Shown here one piece after another: positions 41,776-51,211 of a DNA stretch of 64,000 nt. The notes beneath the pieces are model-generated. The model saw nothing but the letters and a program-made list of their open reading frames with translations. It did no database searches and had not been told where the DNA came from. The stretch is from Pseudoxanthomonas composti. Lineage in GTDB: Bacteria; Pseudomonadota; Gammaproteobacteria; Xanthomonadales; Xanthomonadaceae. Position 1 is the stretch's first letter. Each line of letters starts with the position of its first letter. The stretch lies in contig NZ_SAWZ01000002.1 of NCBI RefSeq assembly GCF_004122095.1, positions 248,001 to 312,000 of the forward strand, read 5' to 3'. The position numbers and the translations under genes were made by a program.

Positions 41776-42813
41776 GTGGCAAAGAGCGGCACAGTCACGA
41801 TCAAGGATGTCGCGCGTGAGGCGGAGGTCTCGGTGGCGACCGTGTCCCGCGCGCTCAATGGACATGAGAACGTCGCCGAGGCCGTGCGCAAGCATGTCCT
41901 GGAGACCGCCCAGCGCCTGCGCTACCAGCCGCACGCGGCGGCGCGCATGCTCAGCAGCCGGCGCACCCACACCATCGGTGTGGTGTTGCCGGACCTGTAC
42001 GGTGAGTTCTTCTCCGAGTTGATCCGCGGCATCGACGGCGTGGCCCGCGCCCGCCGCCAGCACCTGCTGCTGTCCAGCTACCACGGCAACCAGGAGCAGC
42101 AGGGCGAGGCGCTGCGCGCCATGCGCGGCCGCGTGGACGGCCTGCTGCTGCTGTCCCCCTACAGCGAAGGCGGCGATTTCCTCGCCGACAACCTGCCAGG
42201 GTCGCTGCCGGTGGTGCTTGTGAACTCCTCGCTGTCGGGCCTGCCGTACCCGGTGCTGAACATCGACAACTACGGCGGCGCCAACGCCATGCTGCAGCAC
42301 CTGGTCGGTGCCGGGCACCGCCGCATCGCCTTCATCGGCGGGCCGGCCGACAACTTCGACGCGCACGAGCGCCTGCGCGGCTATCGCGAAGCCCTGGCGC
42401 GCCTGTGCCCGGACGTGGCGCCCTGGGAAGAGGCCGGCGATTTCGACGAAGCCTCCGGCTACGAGGCCGGTCGCCGCCTGCTGGCGGCCGCCGAGCGCCC
42501 CGACGCGGTGTTCGCGGCCAACGACATGATGGCCCTGGGCTGCCTGTACGCCTTCAACGAAGCCGGCATCTCGGTGCCCAACGACATCGCGTTGGCCGGC
42601 TTCGACGACATTCCCCTGGCCCGTTTCGTCCATCCCAAGCTGACCACGATGCGCGTGAGCATCGCCGAACTGGGCGGGCTGGCCATGGAAAAACTACTCG
42701 AATCGGTTGCGACCGACGAGCGATCCACGGTCTCGGTGCGCACGCTGACGCCCGAGCTGGTTGTCCGTGAATCCAGCGATCCGCGACTCGCCGGGAGGAA
42801 CTCGCCGCGCTGA
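41776..42813 (+). CDS. LacI-family transcriptional regulator
   Basis: A 345-residue LacI/GalR regulator. The N-terminal helix-turn-helix is TIKDVAREAEVSVATVSRAL (residues about 7-26) with hinge YQPHAAARMLSSRRTHTIGV. A periplasmic-binding-like effector domain follows (VVLPDLYGEFFSELIRGIDG, IAFIGGPADN, DAVFAANDMMALGCL, IALAGFDDIPLARFVHPKLTTMR). GTG 41776 is chosen because GAGG lies 6 bases upstream. It heads a carbohydrate locus, so the effector is probably a sugar or oligosaccharide from the glucan degraded here; it should repress the locus in its absence. Confidence 0.9.
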   Translation: MAKSGTVTIKDVAREAEVSVATVSRALNGHENVAEAVRKHVLETAQRLRYQPHAAARMLSSRRTHTIGVVLPDLYGEFFSELIRGIDGVARARRQHLLLSSYHGNQEQQGEALRAMRGRVDGLLLLSPYSEGGDFLADNLPGSLPVVLVNSSLSGLPYPVLNIDNYGGANAMLQHLVGAGHRRIAFIGGPADNFDAHERLRGYREALARLCPDVAPWEEAGDFDEASGYEAGRRLLAAAERPDAVFAANDMMALGCLYAFNEAGISVPNDIALAGFDDIPLARFVHPKLTTMRVSIAELGGLAMEKLLESVATDERSTVSVRTLTPELVVRESSDPRLAGRNSPR

Positions 42814-42927
42814 TGCACGGCAGCCAGGGGCTGCGTAAGACCAAGTTGTGAAATTGCGTCAATCCTGTTTTTCGAATCAACCACGTACACCAGCCGCCCA
42901 CGGGGGCGGTCCTTGGGGAGGAAACAT

Positions 42928-45900
42928 ATGAAGACCATGAAGTTCGCGCGTCGTCCGGCGCGTAGCCTGTTGGCATGCGCGCTCACCACCGCCATGCTGG
43001 CATCGGCCCCGACGTTCGCGCAGACCGCGACCTCGACCCTGCGCGGCACCGTCACCACGGCCGATGCCGGCCAGGAAGTGACCGCGACCAACAAGGCCAC
43101 CGGCACCGTCCGCCGCGGCGTCATCGGCGCCAACGGCAACTACACCATCGTCGGCCTGCAGCCGGGCGAGTACACCGTTGAGGCAGGTGGCGTGGTGCGC
43201 GAGGTGACGCTGACCGTGGCGTCGGCTTCGACGCTCAACATCGAAGCCCCCACCGCCGCTCCGGCGGGGAATGCGACCAACCTCGAAACCGTGTCCGTCA
43301 CCGCGCCGCTGACGCGCGAGGTCAAGACCTCCGAGGTCGGCAACACGATTTCCCTCCGCCAGATCCAGCAGCTGCCTCAGGCCACGCGCAACTTCCTCGA
43401 GTTCGCCGATACGGTCCCGGGCATGCAGTTCAAGATCGACAACCAGGGGCGTGCCACGCTGCGCGGCGGCGTGACCAACACCAGCTCGTCGAACCTGTAC
43501 ATCGATGGTGTCAGCCAGAAGAGCTACGTGCAGCAGGGCGGCGTGGCGGGCCAGTACGAAAGCGCGGGCAATCCGTTCCCGCAGCTGGCGGTCGGTGAGT
43601 ACAAGGTCATCACGTCCAACTACAAGGCCGAGTACGGCCAGATCAGCGGCGCCGCCATCACCGCGGCAACGCGTTCGGGTACCAACGAGTTCGAAGGCGA
43701 GCTGTTCTATCGCTTCACCAACGAGAACCTCCGCGCCAAGCGCCCGGATGAGGACGACAAGGACGATTCCCAGGTCAAGGAGTACGGCTTCGCGCTGGGC
43801 GGACCCATCATCAAGGACAAGATGCATTTCTTCGTGGCCTATGAAGGCAAGGAGAACATCTACGCACGCTCGATCCAGGCCGATGCCGCTTCGGGCAACG
43901 CCTCTGACCTGTTGCCCGACAACCTGAGGAGCTACTACGGCTCCACCACGCTTCCGTTCCAGGAAGACCTGTACTTCGGCAAGCTGAGCTGGGATATCGG
44001 CGAGAACGACCGCATCGAGTTGAGCGGGCAGTATCGCGACGAGGACATGCTGGGCAACGTCGGCGGCCTCAGCACCCCTGAGCACGGCGACCTGCGTGTC
44101 AACAAGGACTCGCGCGGTAACCTGAAATGGCAGCACTACGGCGGCTTGTTCTACAACGAGATGATCCTGAGCACGCAGGACTCGGAGAACAGCAAGGTTC
44201 CGGCCACCTACGGCAACGGCATTACCTATACGGTGATCAACCGTGGTCCGCCGGTGCAGGAAGCCTCGCTGCTCCAGGTCGGCCCGGCAAGCGGGTTCAG
44301 CCTGCAGGCCCAGCGCCAGAAGGGCTGGTCGGTGCAGAACGACCTGACCTTCAACAGCTTCAACTGGGGCGGTGAGCACACCGTCAAGGTCGGCTTCAAC
44401 TACCGCGATATCGAGCTCGAGTCCAGCGATGGACAGCCGGTCAACCCGCAGTTCTCCTGGGAGTTCGATCCGGCGACGCGGACCCTGGCCGCCAATCCCT
44501 ACCGCGTGGAGTTCATCGCCCCGTTCAATACGCCGGGCCTGACGCCGCTGGTGGAGACCACCGCCAAGCAGTACGGCTTCTACATCCAGGACGACTGGCA
44601 GGCCACCGACCGCCTGATGCTGAATGTCGGTATCCGCTGGGACTACGAAGACGTTCCCGCCTACACCGACCACGTCACCCCGCAGGCCTACGTGGATGCG
44701 CTCTATGGTCCGGACCCGGACAACCCGGGGCAGCCGTTCGTCAACCGCTGGCTCAATGGCGGCATCGACGCGATCAATCCTGCCGACTACATCAGCACCG
44801 GTCATAACCGCAAGAACTTCAAGGACGCCTGGGCTCCGCGCTTCGGCTTCTCCTACGACATGTTCGGCGATGAGACCAGCGTGATCCACGGCGGTGCCGG
44901 TCGTTCCTATGATCGCAACCTCTTCCGCGATCTGGCATTCGAAAGGCACAAGGGTTCGATCTCCCTGGTGCGCCTGGAGTTCCAAGACCCGAGCGGGAGC
45001 TGCGTGGCCATCACCGGGCCTGCCTGCGTTGCCTGGGACCCGGCTTACCTGAACGGTAATGACAACCTGACGGCTGTCCCGGCCTCGCGCGGCGCTGCCG
45101 AGTCGTTCATGCTCAACAACAAGCTGCGCACGCCGTACAGCGACCAGTTCAGCCTGGGTATCACCAACCAGGTTGGCGACTGGCTGACCGACGTGACGGT
45201 GCAGCGCATCCTGGCCAAGGACGGCTTTGGCTACACCACCGCCATCCGCCAGGACGACGGCAGGTTCTTCGACGACAGCGGCAGTCAGTGGGGCGGCGAC
45301 AACGTCCCCGGCTACGGCGGCACGATCCTGGGCGACAACGGCGTCGAGCAGCGCAGCACCCAGGTGCTGATCTCGGCGGACAAGCCCTATACCAAGGAGT
45401 CCGGCTGGGGCGCCAACTTCGCCTACACCCATACCAGCGCCCGTCAGAACAGCCGCAACAACGACAGCCAGTTCGATTATTTCGACAAGTCCAGGCTGCA
45501 GTACTTCCCCTTCGTCAAGTCGAGCAACCAGCCGTCGCATCGCTTCACCGCCTCGGCCTCGATGGATGGTCCGTGGGGCATCACCTTCGGTGCCAAGCTG
45601 GTGCTGGAAACGCCCACGCCGATCAACACGGTCGCCTGCTACGGCCGTCGGGACTTCGACGGTTCGACCTGTCAGCTGATCGGCTTCGTGCCGCCGGGCA
45701 ACGGCAAGTTCCTGGTGGGCGGCGATATCTGGGGCTACCGCACGGTCGATTTCCAGGCCACGAAGGAATTCAATGTCTGGCGTGACAACAAGCTGACTGC
45801 GCGTATCAACCTCTTGAACGCCTTCAACTTCAAGAACTTCGACAGCTATCGCTTCGGTGGACCGGGCGGCAATTACTTTGGTGCCAACGGGCAGCTGGAT

Positions 45901-45984
45901 ACGAGCTACGTGACGGTCAATCGCGACGCCAGTATCTTCTACTTCCCGCGTACGGTAACGCTTGAGGTTGGCTACAAGTTCTGA
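42928..45984 (+). CDS. TonB-dependent receptor, Oar-like, paralog 1
   Basis: A 1018-residue TBDR. The signal peptide (LLACALTTAMLASAPTFAQ) is followed by a carboxypeptidase-regulatory-like beta domain (about 30-110, STLRGTVTTADAGQEVTATN...NYTIVGLQPGEYTVE), the plug (LETVSVTAPLTREVKTSEVG, QQLPQATRNFLEFADTVPGM) and the barrel ending VTLEVGYKF. A shared NPFPQ motif begins at residue 215 and leads into AVGEYKVITSNYKAEY. It resembles the receptors at 48025-51036 and 56394-59375. RBS AGGAAA. It is followed by a terminator hairpin and the halogenase gene. Probably imports glucan-derived oligosaccharides; ligand not shown by sequence. Confidence 0.92.
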   Translation: MKTMKFARRPARSLLACALTTAMLASAPTFAQTATSTLRGTVTTADAGQEVTATNKATGTVRRGVIGANGNYTIVGLQPGEYTVEAGGVVREVTLTVASASTLNIEAPTAAPAGNATNLETVSVTAPLTREVKTSEVGNTISLRQIQQLPQATRNFLEFADTVPGMQFKIDNQGRATLRGGVTNTSSSNLYIDGVSQKSYVQQGGVAGQYESAGNPFPQLAVGEYKVITSNYKAEYGQISGAAITAATRSGTNEFEGELFYRFTNENLRAKRPDEDDKDDSQVKEYGFALGGPIIKDKMHFFVAYEGKENIYARSIQADAASGNASDLLPDNLRSYYGSTTLPFQEDLYFGKLSWDIGENDRIELSGQYRDEDMLGNVGGLSTPEHGDLRVNKDSRGNLKWQHYGGLFYNEMILSTQDSENSKVPATYGNGITYTVINRGPPVQEASLLQVGPASGFSLQAQRQKGWSVQNDLTFNSFNWGGEHTVKVGFNYRDIELESSDGQPVNPQFSWEFDPATRTLAANPYRVEFIAPFNTPGLTPLVETTAKQYGFYIQDDWQATDRLMLNVGIRWDYEDVPAYTDHVTPQAYVDALYGPDPDNPGQPFVNRWLNGGIDAINPADYISTGHNRKNFKDAWAPRFGFSYDMFGDETSVIHGGAGRSYDRNLFRDLAFERHKGSISLVRLEFQDPSGSCVAITGPACVAWDPAYLNGNDNLTAVPASRGAAESFMLNNKLRTPYSDQFSLGITNQVGDWLTDVTVQRILAKDGFGYTTAIRQDDGRFFDDSGSQWGGDNVPGYGGTILGDNGVEQRSTQVLISADKPYTKESGWGANFAYTHTSARQNSRNNDSQFDYFDKSRLQYFPFVKSSNQPSHRFTASASMDGPWGITFGAKLVLETPTPINTVACYGRRDFDGSTCQLIGFVPPGNGKFLVGGDIWGYRTVDFQATKEFNVWRDNKLTARINLLNAFNFKNFDSYRFGGPGGNYFGANGQLDTSYVTVNRDASIFYFPRTVTLEVGYKF

Positions 45985-46015
45985 CCGACCTGCGTTGCGT
46001 CACTGCGTTTCGAAC

Positions 46016-46037
46016 GACGGGGCCGAAAGGCCCCGTC
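46016..46037 (+). terminator. terminator after first TBDR
   Basis: GACGGGGCC and GGCCCCGTC form a 9-bp stem with a GAAA tetraloop, followed by TTCGG. It separates the first TBDR gene from the halogenase gene. Confidence 0.7.
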
Positions 46038-46080
46038 TTCGGTTCATGTTCAAGCGATTCGTCCCAGTCGAGGTTCTATC

Positions 46081-47601
46081 GTGATCAAGCGTCTTGTGAT
46101 CGTTGGAGGAGGGACCGCCGGCTGGATGGCGGCGGCCGCCTTCGCGCAGGTCCTCGGCCCCTCGGTGGCCGTGACCCTGATCGAGTCCGAGCAGATCGGC
46201 ACCGTGGGCGTCGGCGAAGCGACCGTCCCGCATATCCGCGCGTTCAACAATCTCCTGCGGATCAACGAGGCGGAGTTCGTCCGCAAGACCCAGGGAACCT
46301 TCAAGCTCGGCATCCAGTTCGTGGACTGGGAGCGCCTCGGCAAGTCCTACGTGCACGGGTTCGGCAGCAAGATCGGCCAGTCCGCCGGGTTGCTCGCTTT
46401 CCAGAACTACTGGTTCAAGGCACGGCAGCAGGGCTGGGCCAAGCCGCTGGATGCCTACACGATCAATACCGCGGCGGCCCTGGCTGGCAAGTTCATGACA
46501 TCGGCTACGGATGTGCCGCCCGAATCGCCGCTGGCCAACATCGCCTATGCCTACCATTTCGATGCGGGACTGTACGCGCGCTTCCTGCGGCATTACTCCG
46601 AACAACGGGGCGTGACCCGCCTGGAGGGCATTGTCGATGCCGTCGAGCTGCATCCGGAGTCGGGAAATGTCACCACGATCAGGCTGCAGGATGGGCGCGA
46701 GGTGGGCGGCGACCTGTTCATCGACTGCTCGGGGTTTCGCGGGCTGCTGATCGAGCAGGCGCTCAAGACCGGCTACCACGACTTCACCCATTGGTTGCCA
46801 TGCGACCGCGCGCTGGCCGTGCCCTGCGAGAAGGTGGGGCCACCGACGCCTTACACGCGCGCTACCGCGCGTGCCGCGGGATGGCAGTGGCGCATCCCCC
46901 TGCAGCATCGCACCGGCAATGGCTATGTGTATTCCAGTGCCCACCTCAGCGATGACGAGGCCGCCGCGACGCTGTTGGCCAATCTCGACGGCAAGCCGCT
47001 GGGCGATCCGCGGCCGCTGCGCTTCACCACCGGCAGGCGCAAGCTGTGCTGGAACCGCAATGTCGTCGCGCTGGGGTTGTCCAGTGGCTTCATGGAGCCG
47101 TTGGAATCCACCAGCATCCACTTGATCCAGTCCGGCATCGCCAAGCTGCTGGAATTGTTCCCACGGGATGGCTTCAGCCCGGTGCTGGTGCAGCGCTACA
47201 ACGACAGGCTCGCATTCGAGTTCGATCGTATCCGCGATTTCCTGGTGCTGCACTACCACGCGACCGAGCGCGACGACACCGCCTTCTGGCGCGAGTGTCG
47301 CAACATGACGATCACCCCCGAGCTGCAGGGCAACCTGGACCTGTTCCGCGATAGCGGCCGCTTCTACCGCAATGGCGAAGAGATGTTCGGAGAGATCAGC
47401 TGGGTGCAGGTGATGGTGGGGCAGGGCGTGATGCCGCGGTCCTATCATCCGCTGGTCGACCAGATACCCGAACAGGAGTTGCGCGGCTTCCTCAGCGGGG
47501 TGGAGCAGACCATCGCGCGTTGTGTCGATGCCATGCCTGGCCACCAGGCTTTCATCGATCGATTTTGCGCTGCAGCAATGACGCCTGCGATGCGGAGTTG
47601 A
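46081..47601 (+). CDS. flavin-dependent (tryptophan-type) halogenase
   Basis: A 506-residue FADH2-dependent halogenase. The GxGxxG-type FAD motif is VIVGGGTAGWMAAAAFAQ (residues 6-23), the catalytic Lys is K75 (GTFKLGIQFVDW), the halogenase signature W268-Q-W-R-I-P273 is intact, and E339/E342 lie in SSGFMEPLESTSIHLI. All key residues of an active enzyme are present. It starts with GTG 46081. No biosynthetic genes flank it; instead it lies between TonB receptors, as in halogenases of Xanthomonas and Brevundimonas, some of which brominate indole in vitro. The natural substrate and its link to glycan use are unknown. A flavin reductase is not encoded in the window. Confidence 0.92.
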   Translation: MIKRLVIVGGGTAGWMAAAAFAQVLGPSVAVTLIESEQIGTVGVGEATVPHIRAFNNLLRINEAEFVRKTQGTFKLGIQFVDWERLGKSYVHGFGSKIGQSAGLLAFQNYWFKARQQGWAKPLDAYTINTAAALAGKFMTSATDVPPESPLANIAYAYHFDAGLYARFLRHYSEQRGVTRLEGIVDAVELHPESGNVTTIRLQDGREVGGDLFIDCSGFRGLLIEQALKTGYHDFTHWLPCDRALAVPCEKVGPPTPYTRATARAAGWQWRIPLQHRTGNGYVYSSAHLSDDEAAATLLANLDGKPLGDPRPLRFTTGRRKLCWNRNVVALGLSSGFMEPLESTSIHLIQSGIAKLLELFPRDGFSPVLVQRYNDRLAFEFDRIRDFLVLHYHATERDDTAFWRECRNMTITPELQGNLDLFRDSGRFYRNGEEMFGEISWVQVMVGQGVMPRSYHPLVDQIPEQELRGFLSGVEQTIARCVDAMPGHQAFIDRFCAAAMTPAMRS

Positions 47602-48024
47602 AGTCCACCGCCTGGGCAACCTCGGTGAAGCTTGGCGTAGAAGGCGCTGCTTGGAAGCAGCGCTTCGTTGCCTGTCGTCTTCAATCCGCGCTCGTTGGGT
47701 TGGCGCTTCCGTGGCGAGTCGTGCACTTGCCTTTGGTCCGTTTGGAAGCGGCGAAGGAAGCAGGTGCGTTGTCTTGACGTGCTTTGTACACCTCATGCTC
47801 ACAGCGCAGCGGTTCAACTCTGCGCCAGCTTGATGGCATCGCATGAACGTAACGCCGCCTGAGCCGCTACGAGACGAGCGGAAATCGGCGTTCGTTACGC
47901 GCTGACCATCGGCGCTCGTCGTCTGAGCATTCCTGCGTGAGGATTCACCGTGGCATACCGCGCCCAGCGCGTTTCAGGTATCCCGCCGCAGGACGCTCGG
48001 TCAGGAATCAACTGGAGGGATGTC
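47602..48024. other. 423-bp region between halogenase and second TBDR
   Basis: No supported gene. It contains a terminator-like hairpin (47644-47663) and must hold the second TBDR promoter. An imperfect pair of inverted segments (around 47845 and 47886) was noted but not judged significant. Confidence 0.5.
47644..47663 (+). terminator. hairpin after halogenase gene
   Basis: GCGCTGCTT and AAGCAGCGC pair over 9 bp with two central bases GG, followed by TTCGTTG. Confidence 0.55.
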
Positions 48025-51000
48025 ATGAAGCAGGATCTGATTCGCAAGCGCACCCCCGTGCGCTCGCTGTTGAGCGGTGCACTTGTGAGCTGCCTGGCAC
48101 TGGGCACGTCGCAACTGGCCTATGCGCAATCCACCGCCGCAACCTTGCGCGGCCAGGTCGGCGGTGCGGGCGAGGGCACGACGGTCACGGTGACCAATAC
48201 GGCCACCGGCCTGGCGCGCACGGCACGCGTGGGCGCGGACGGCAACTACATCGTAGGCGGCCTGCCGCCGGGCCCCTACAAGGTCGACGTGGTCGCCGAC
48301 GGACAGGCCAGCAGCAAGGAACTGACGCTGCAGGTGGGTCAGACCGCGACCCTGAACCTCGAAGCGGCCGCCACCGCGGCGGTCACCCCGCAGGGCGATG
48401 CGCAGAACCTGGACGCGGTCAAGGTGACCGCGCCGCCGGTGATCGCCGAGACCAAGACCTCGGAAGTGGCCACCTATGTCAGCCAGGCGCAGATCCGCGC
48501 CCTGCCGCAGGCCTCGCGTAACTTCCTGGCCTTCGCCGACACCGTGCCGGGCATGATCTTCGAGCAGGGCGCCGATGGCTCCACGCGCCTGCGCAGCGGC
48601 GCGCAGAGCGCCAACGGCACCAATGTGTTCATCGATGGCGTCGGCCAGAAGAACTACGTGCTGCCCGGCGGCGTGAGCGGCCAGGACTCCTCCAGCGGCA
48701 ATCCCTTCCCGCAGCTGGCGATCGGCGAGTACAAGGTCATCACCTCCAACTACAAGGCCGAATACGACCAGGTCTCCAGCGCCGCGGTGACCGCGCTGAC
48801 CAAGTCGGGCACCAACGAGTTCCAGGGCCAGTTCTTCCGCGACTACACCACCACCGATTGGCGCGAAGCGACCTATGCCGAAGACCAGAACGGTGGGACC
48901 AAGGTGCCGTCCAGCGAGGAGCAGTTCGGCGCCTCCTTCGGCGGCCCGATCATCAAGGACAAGCTGTTCTTCTTCGCCACCTACGAGGCCAAGCGCATCG
49001 AGCGCCCGCGCACGGTGCGCGTGGGCGACAACGCGTTCAACCAGGCCGATCTGACGCCCGAGCTGGCGCAGTACCTGGGCCCGGCCAGCGCGCCGTTCGA
49101 GCAGGACAACTGGTTCGGCAAGCTGACCTTCCAGGCCAACGACAACAACCTGTTCGAGTTGTCCGCCAAGATCCGCGACGAGACGGAAGTGACCAACGTC
49201 GGCGATGGTCCCAACGTGCCCAGCTACGGCAGCGACAAGAGCAACGACTCCAAGCGCTTCGACCTGCGCTGGCAGTTCAGCAACGAGAACTGGCTCAACG
49301 ACCTGCACCTGACCCGCGAGGACGACAGTTGGAGCCCGCGCCCGGTGACCTTCGGTCCGGGCTACCAGATCACCAATAACCTGATCAATCAGGCTGACGG
49401 CACCGCCATCCTCAACATCGGTGGCGGTCCGGACTTCCAGGACAAGGGACAGAAGGGCAATGGTCTGCAGAACGACCTGACCTTCTATGGTCTGGAGGGC
49501 CACACCATCAAGGCCGGCGTCAAGTACAAGGACGTGGAAGTCAGCTCACTGCAGCGCAATCCCGCCAGTCCGCAGTACCGCGTGGATTACTACGAAAACC
49601 GGGACGCAGGCCGCGACACCCTGGACAGCTTCATTCCGTACCGGGTGCAGTTCCGTTCCGCGTTGCCGGGGATGCAGGCGGGCGCGGTGACCTCCAAGAA
49701 CAAGCAGTACGGCATCTATCTGCAGGACGACTGGCAGGTCACCGACCGCTTCGAGCTCAACCTGGGCGTGCGCTATGACTATGAGGAGTCGCCCGCCTAC
49801 CAGGACTTCGTGACCCCGCCGGGAATCGCCGCTGCCATGCGCAGCTGGCCCAATGTCCAGAACACGGACTACGACGTCAACGACTACATCTCCACTGGCT
49901 CCAACCGCAAGGCCGACGACAACAACTGGGCCCCGCGCCTGGGCTTCTCCTACGACCTGACCGGCGACCAGCGGCACGTGATCTTCGGCGGTGCCGGGCG
50001 CTCGTTCGACCGCAACCTGTTCGACTACCTGGCCCTGGAGCAGCTGACGACCTCCTTTGCGCGCTACACCTACAACTTCAACACCGAGGCGCATCCTTGC
50101 GCGGTGGGGACGGGTACGTGCCTGGCTTGGGACCCGGCCTACCTTGATCAGGCCACGCTCGACGGGCTGGCGGCGGCCAACCCGAACCTGGGCTCGGAAG
50201 TGCAGCTGATCAACAACAACCTCAAGACGCCTTACTCGGACCAGTTCAGCATCGGCATGCGCAACATCGTCGAGTTGGCCGGCGTGGAATGGAACACCTC
50301 GGCGGCCATCGCCCATATCCGCAGCTACGACGGGCTGTTGTTCACCCTGGGCAACCGCTATCCGGACGGGTCCTTCCACGGTTGCGATACCGGCGCGCAG
50401 TGGGGCTGCGCGGCGTTCGATGAGCCGATCCCCGGTTACGGCAACCTGATCCTCATCGACAACGGGATCGACACCAAGCTCAACCAGCTGCTGCTGTCGG
50501 CGGACAAGCCCTACAGCGATGAGTCGCCCTGGGGCGTGACCCTGGCCTATACCTTCAGCGATGCCAAGGAAAATCGCCTGAGCAGCGCCAACACGGGCGA
50601 GCGTTACCTGTTCGACCTGCCGAACCTGGACGGGCAGCCGTTCCTGCGCTCGGTCGGTGTCCCGCGCCATCGCCTGGTGGCCACCGGCACCGTGGGTTTT
50701 GCCGGCTTCATCGTCTCCAGCAAGCTGACCCTGGCCACGCCCGAGCCGCTGTCGGCGGTGGATTGCCGTGCGGGCGATGGCAACTGCCGCTTCGCCTCGT
50801 ACACACCCGACACCACGATCGGTTACAAGACCTTCGACTTGGCCATCGAGAAGACCTTCGATACCGGCAGCGACATCAAGTTCCGGGTCCGTGGCGACAT
50901 CTTCAACGTCTTCAACTGGAAAAACTTCACCGACTACAACACCGACTACAACAGCGCACTGCTGGGCCAGCGCAACGGCGTCAACACCGAGTGGCCGCCG

Positions 51001-51036
51001 CGGTTGTTCAAGCTTTCGCTGGGACTGGATTGGTAA
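48025..51036 (+). CDS. TonB-dependent receptor, Oar-like, paralog 2
   Basis: A 1003-residue TBDR with signal peptide (LLSGALVSCLALGTSQLAYAQ), N-terminal carboxypeptidase-like domain (STAATLRGQVGGAGEGTTVTV to about residue 115), plug (QAQIRALPQASRNFLAFADTVPGM) and barrel ending FKLSLGLDW. NPFPQ begins at residue 226. It is clearly more similar to paralog 3 than to paralog 1 in the plug (GVSGQDSS, DGVGQKNYVL). GGAGG precedes ATG 48025. A strong terminator follows, so it forms its own transcription unit. Confidence 0.92.
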   Translation: MKQDLIRKRTPVRSLLSGALVSCLALGTSQLAYAQSTAATLRGQVGGAGEGTTVTVTNTATGLARTARVGADGNYIVGGLPPGPYKVDVVADGQASSKELTLQVGQTATLNLEAAATAAVTPQGDAQNLDAVKVTAPPVIAETKTSEVATYVSQAQIRALPQASRNFLAFADTVPGMIFEQGADGSTRLRSGAQSANGTNVFIDGVGQKNYVLPGGVSGQDSSSGNPFPQLAIGEYKVITSNYKAEYDQVSSAAVTALTKSGTNEFQGQFFRDYTTTDWREATYAEDQNGGTKVPSSEEQFGASFGGPIIKDKLFFFATYEAKRIERPRTVRVGDNAFNQADLTPELAQYLGPASAPFEQDNWFGKLTFQANDNNLFELSAKIRDETEVTNVGDGPNVPSYGSDKSNDSKRFDLRWQFSNENWLNDLHLTREDDSWSPRPVTFGPGYQITNNLINQADGTAILNIGGGPDFQDKGQKGNGLQNDLTFYGLEGHTIKAGVKYKDVEVSSLQRNPASPQYRVDYYENRDAGRDTLDSFIPYRVQFRSALPGMQAGAVTSKNKQYGIYLQDDWQVTDRFELNLGVRYDYEESPAYQDFVTPPGIAAAMRSWPNVQNTDYDVNDYISTGSNRKADDNNWAPRLGFSYDLTGDQRHVIFGGAGRSFDRNLFDYLALEQLTTSFARYTYNFNTEAHPCAVGTGTCLAWDPAYLDQATLDGLAAANPNLGSEVQLINNNLKTPYSDQFSIGMRNIVELAGVEWNTSAAIAHIRSYDGLLFTLGNRYPDGSFHGCDTGAQWGCAAFDEPIPGYGNLILIDNGIDTKLNQLLLSADKPYSDESPWGVTLAYTFSDAKENRLSSANTGERYLFDLPNLDGQPFLRSVGVPRHRLVATGTVGFAGFIVSSKLTLATPEPLSAVDCRAGDGNCRFASYTPDTTIGYKTFDLAIEKTFDTGSDIKFRVRGDIFNVFNWKNFTDYNTDYNSALLGQRNGVNTEWPPRLFKLSLGLDW

Positions 51037-51045
51037 TTACCGGTC

Positions 51046-51073
51046 GCTCCCTCCCCGATACAGGGGAGGGAGC
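51046..51073 (+). terminator. terminator after second TBDR
   Basis: GCTCCCTCCCC and GGGGAGGGAGC form a perfect 11-bp stem with loop GATACA, 9 bp after the TBDR stop codon. Confidence 0.75.
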
Positions 51074-51184
51074 TTGCGCTGCGGTGCAGCGGAATCTCCC
51101 CTCTCCGCAGCCGTGTGGCGACGTGCGACCCCTACCAAATATGAAGAGGGTAGTCAGGCTTTGAATGGAGGTTATGCGTTAAGA

Positions 51185-51198
51185 TGTAACCGGTTTCA
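51185..51198. promoter_or_regulatory. LacI-type operator candidate 2
   Basis: TGTAACCGGTTTCA, a 14-bp palindrome (one mismatch pair) with central CG, 13 bases before the ATG of the GH144-like gene. TTGAAT at 51161-51166 could be the -35 element of the promoter it blocks. It matches operator candidate 1 before the lacI-type gene at 11 of 14 positions. Confidence 0.55.
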
Positions 51199-51211
51199 GA
51201 AGGTCGGTCCG

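Noticed and set aside
47845-47900. Inverted segments around GTAACGCCG / CGGCGTTCGTTAC before the second TBDR
   Set aside because: Arms do not align without gaps and do not match the operator shared by the other two sites.
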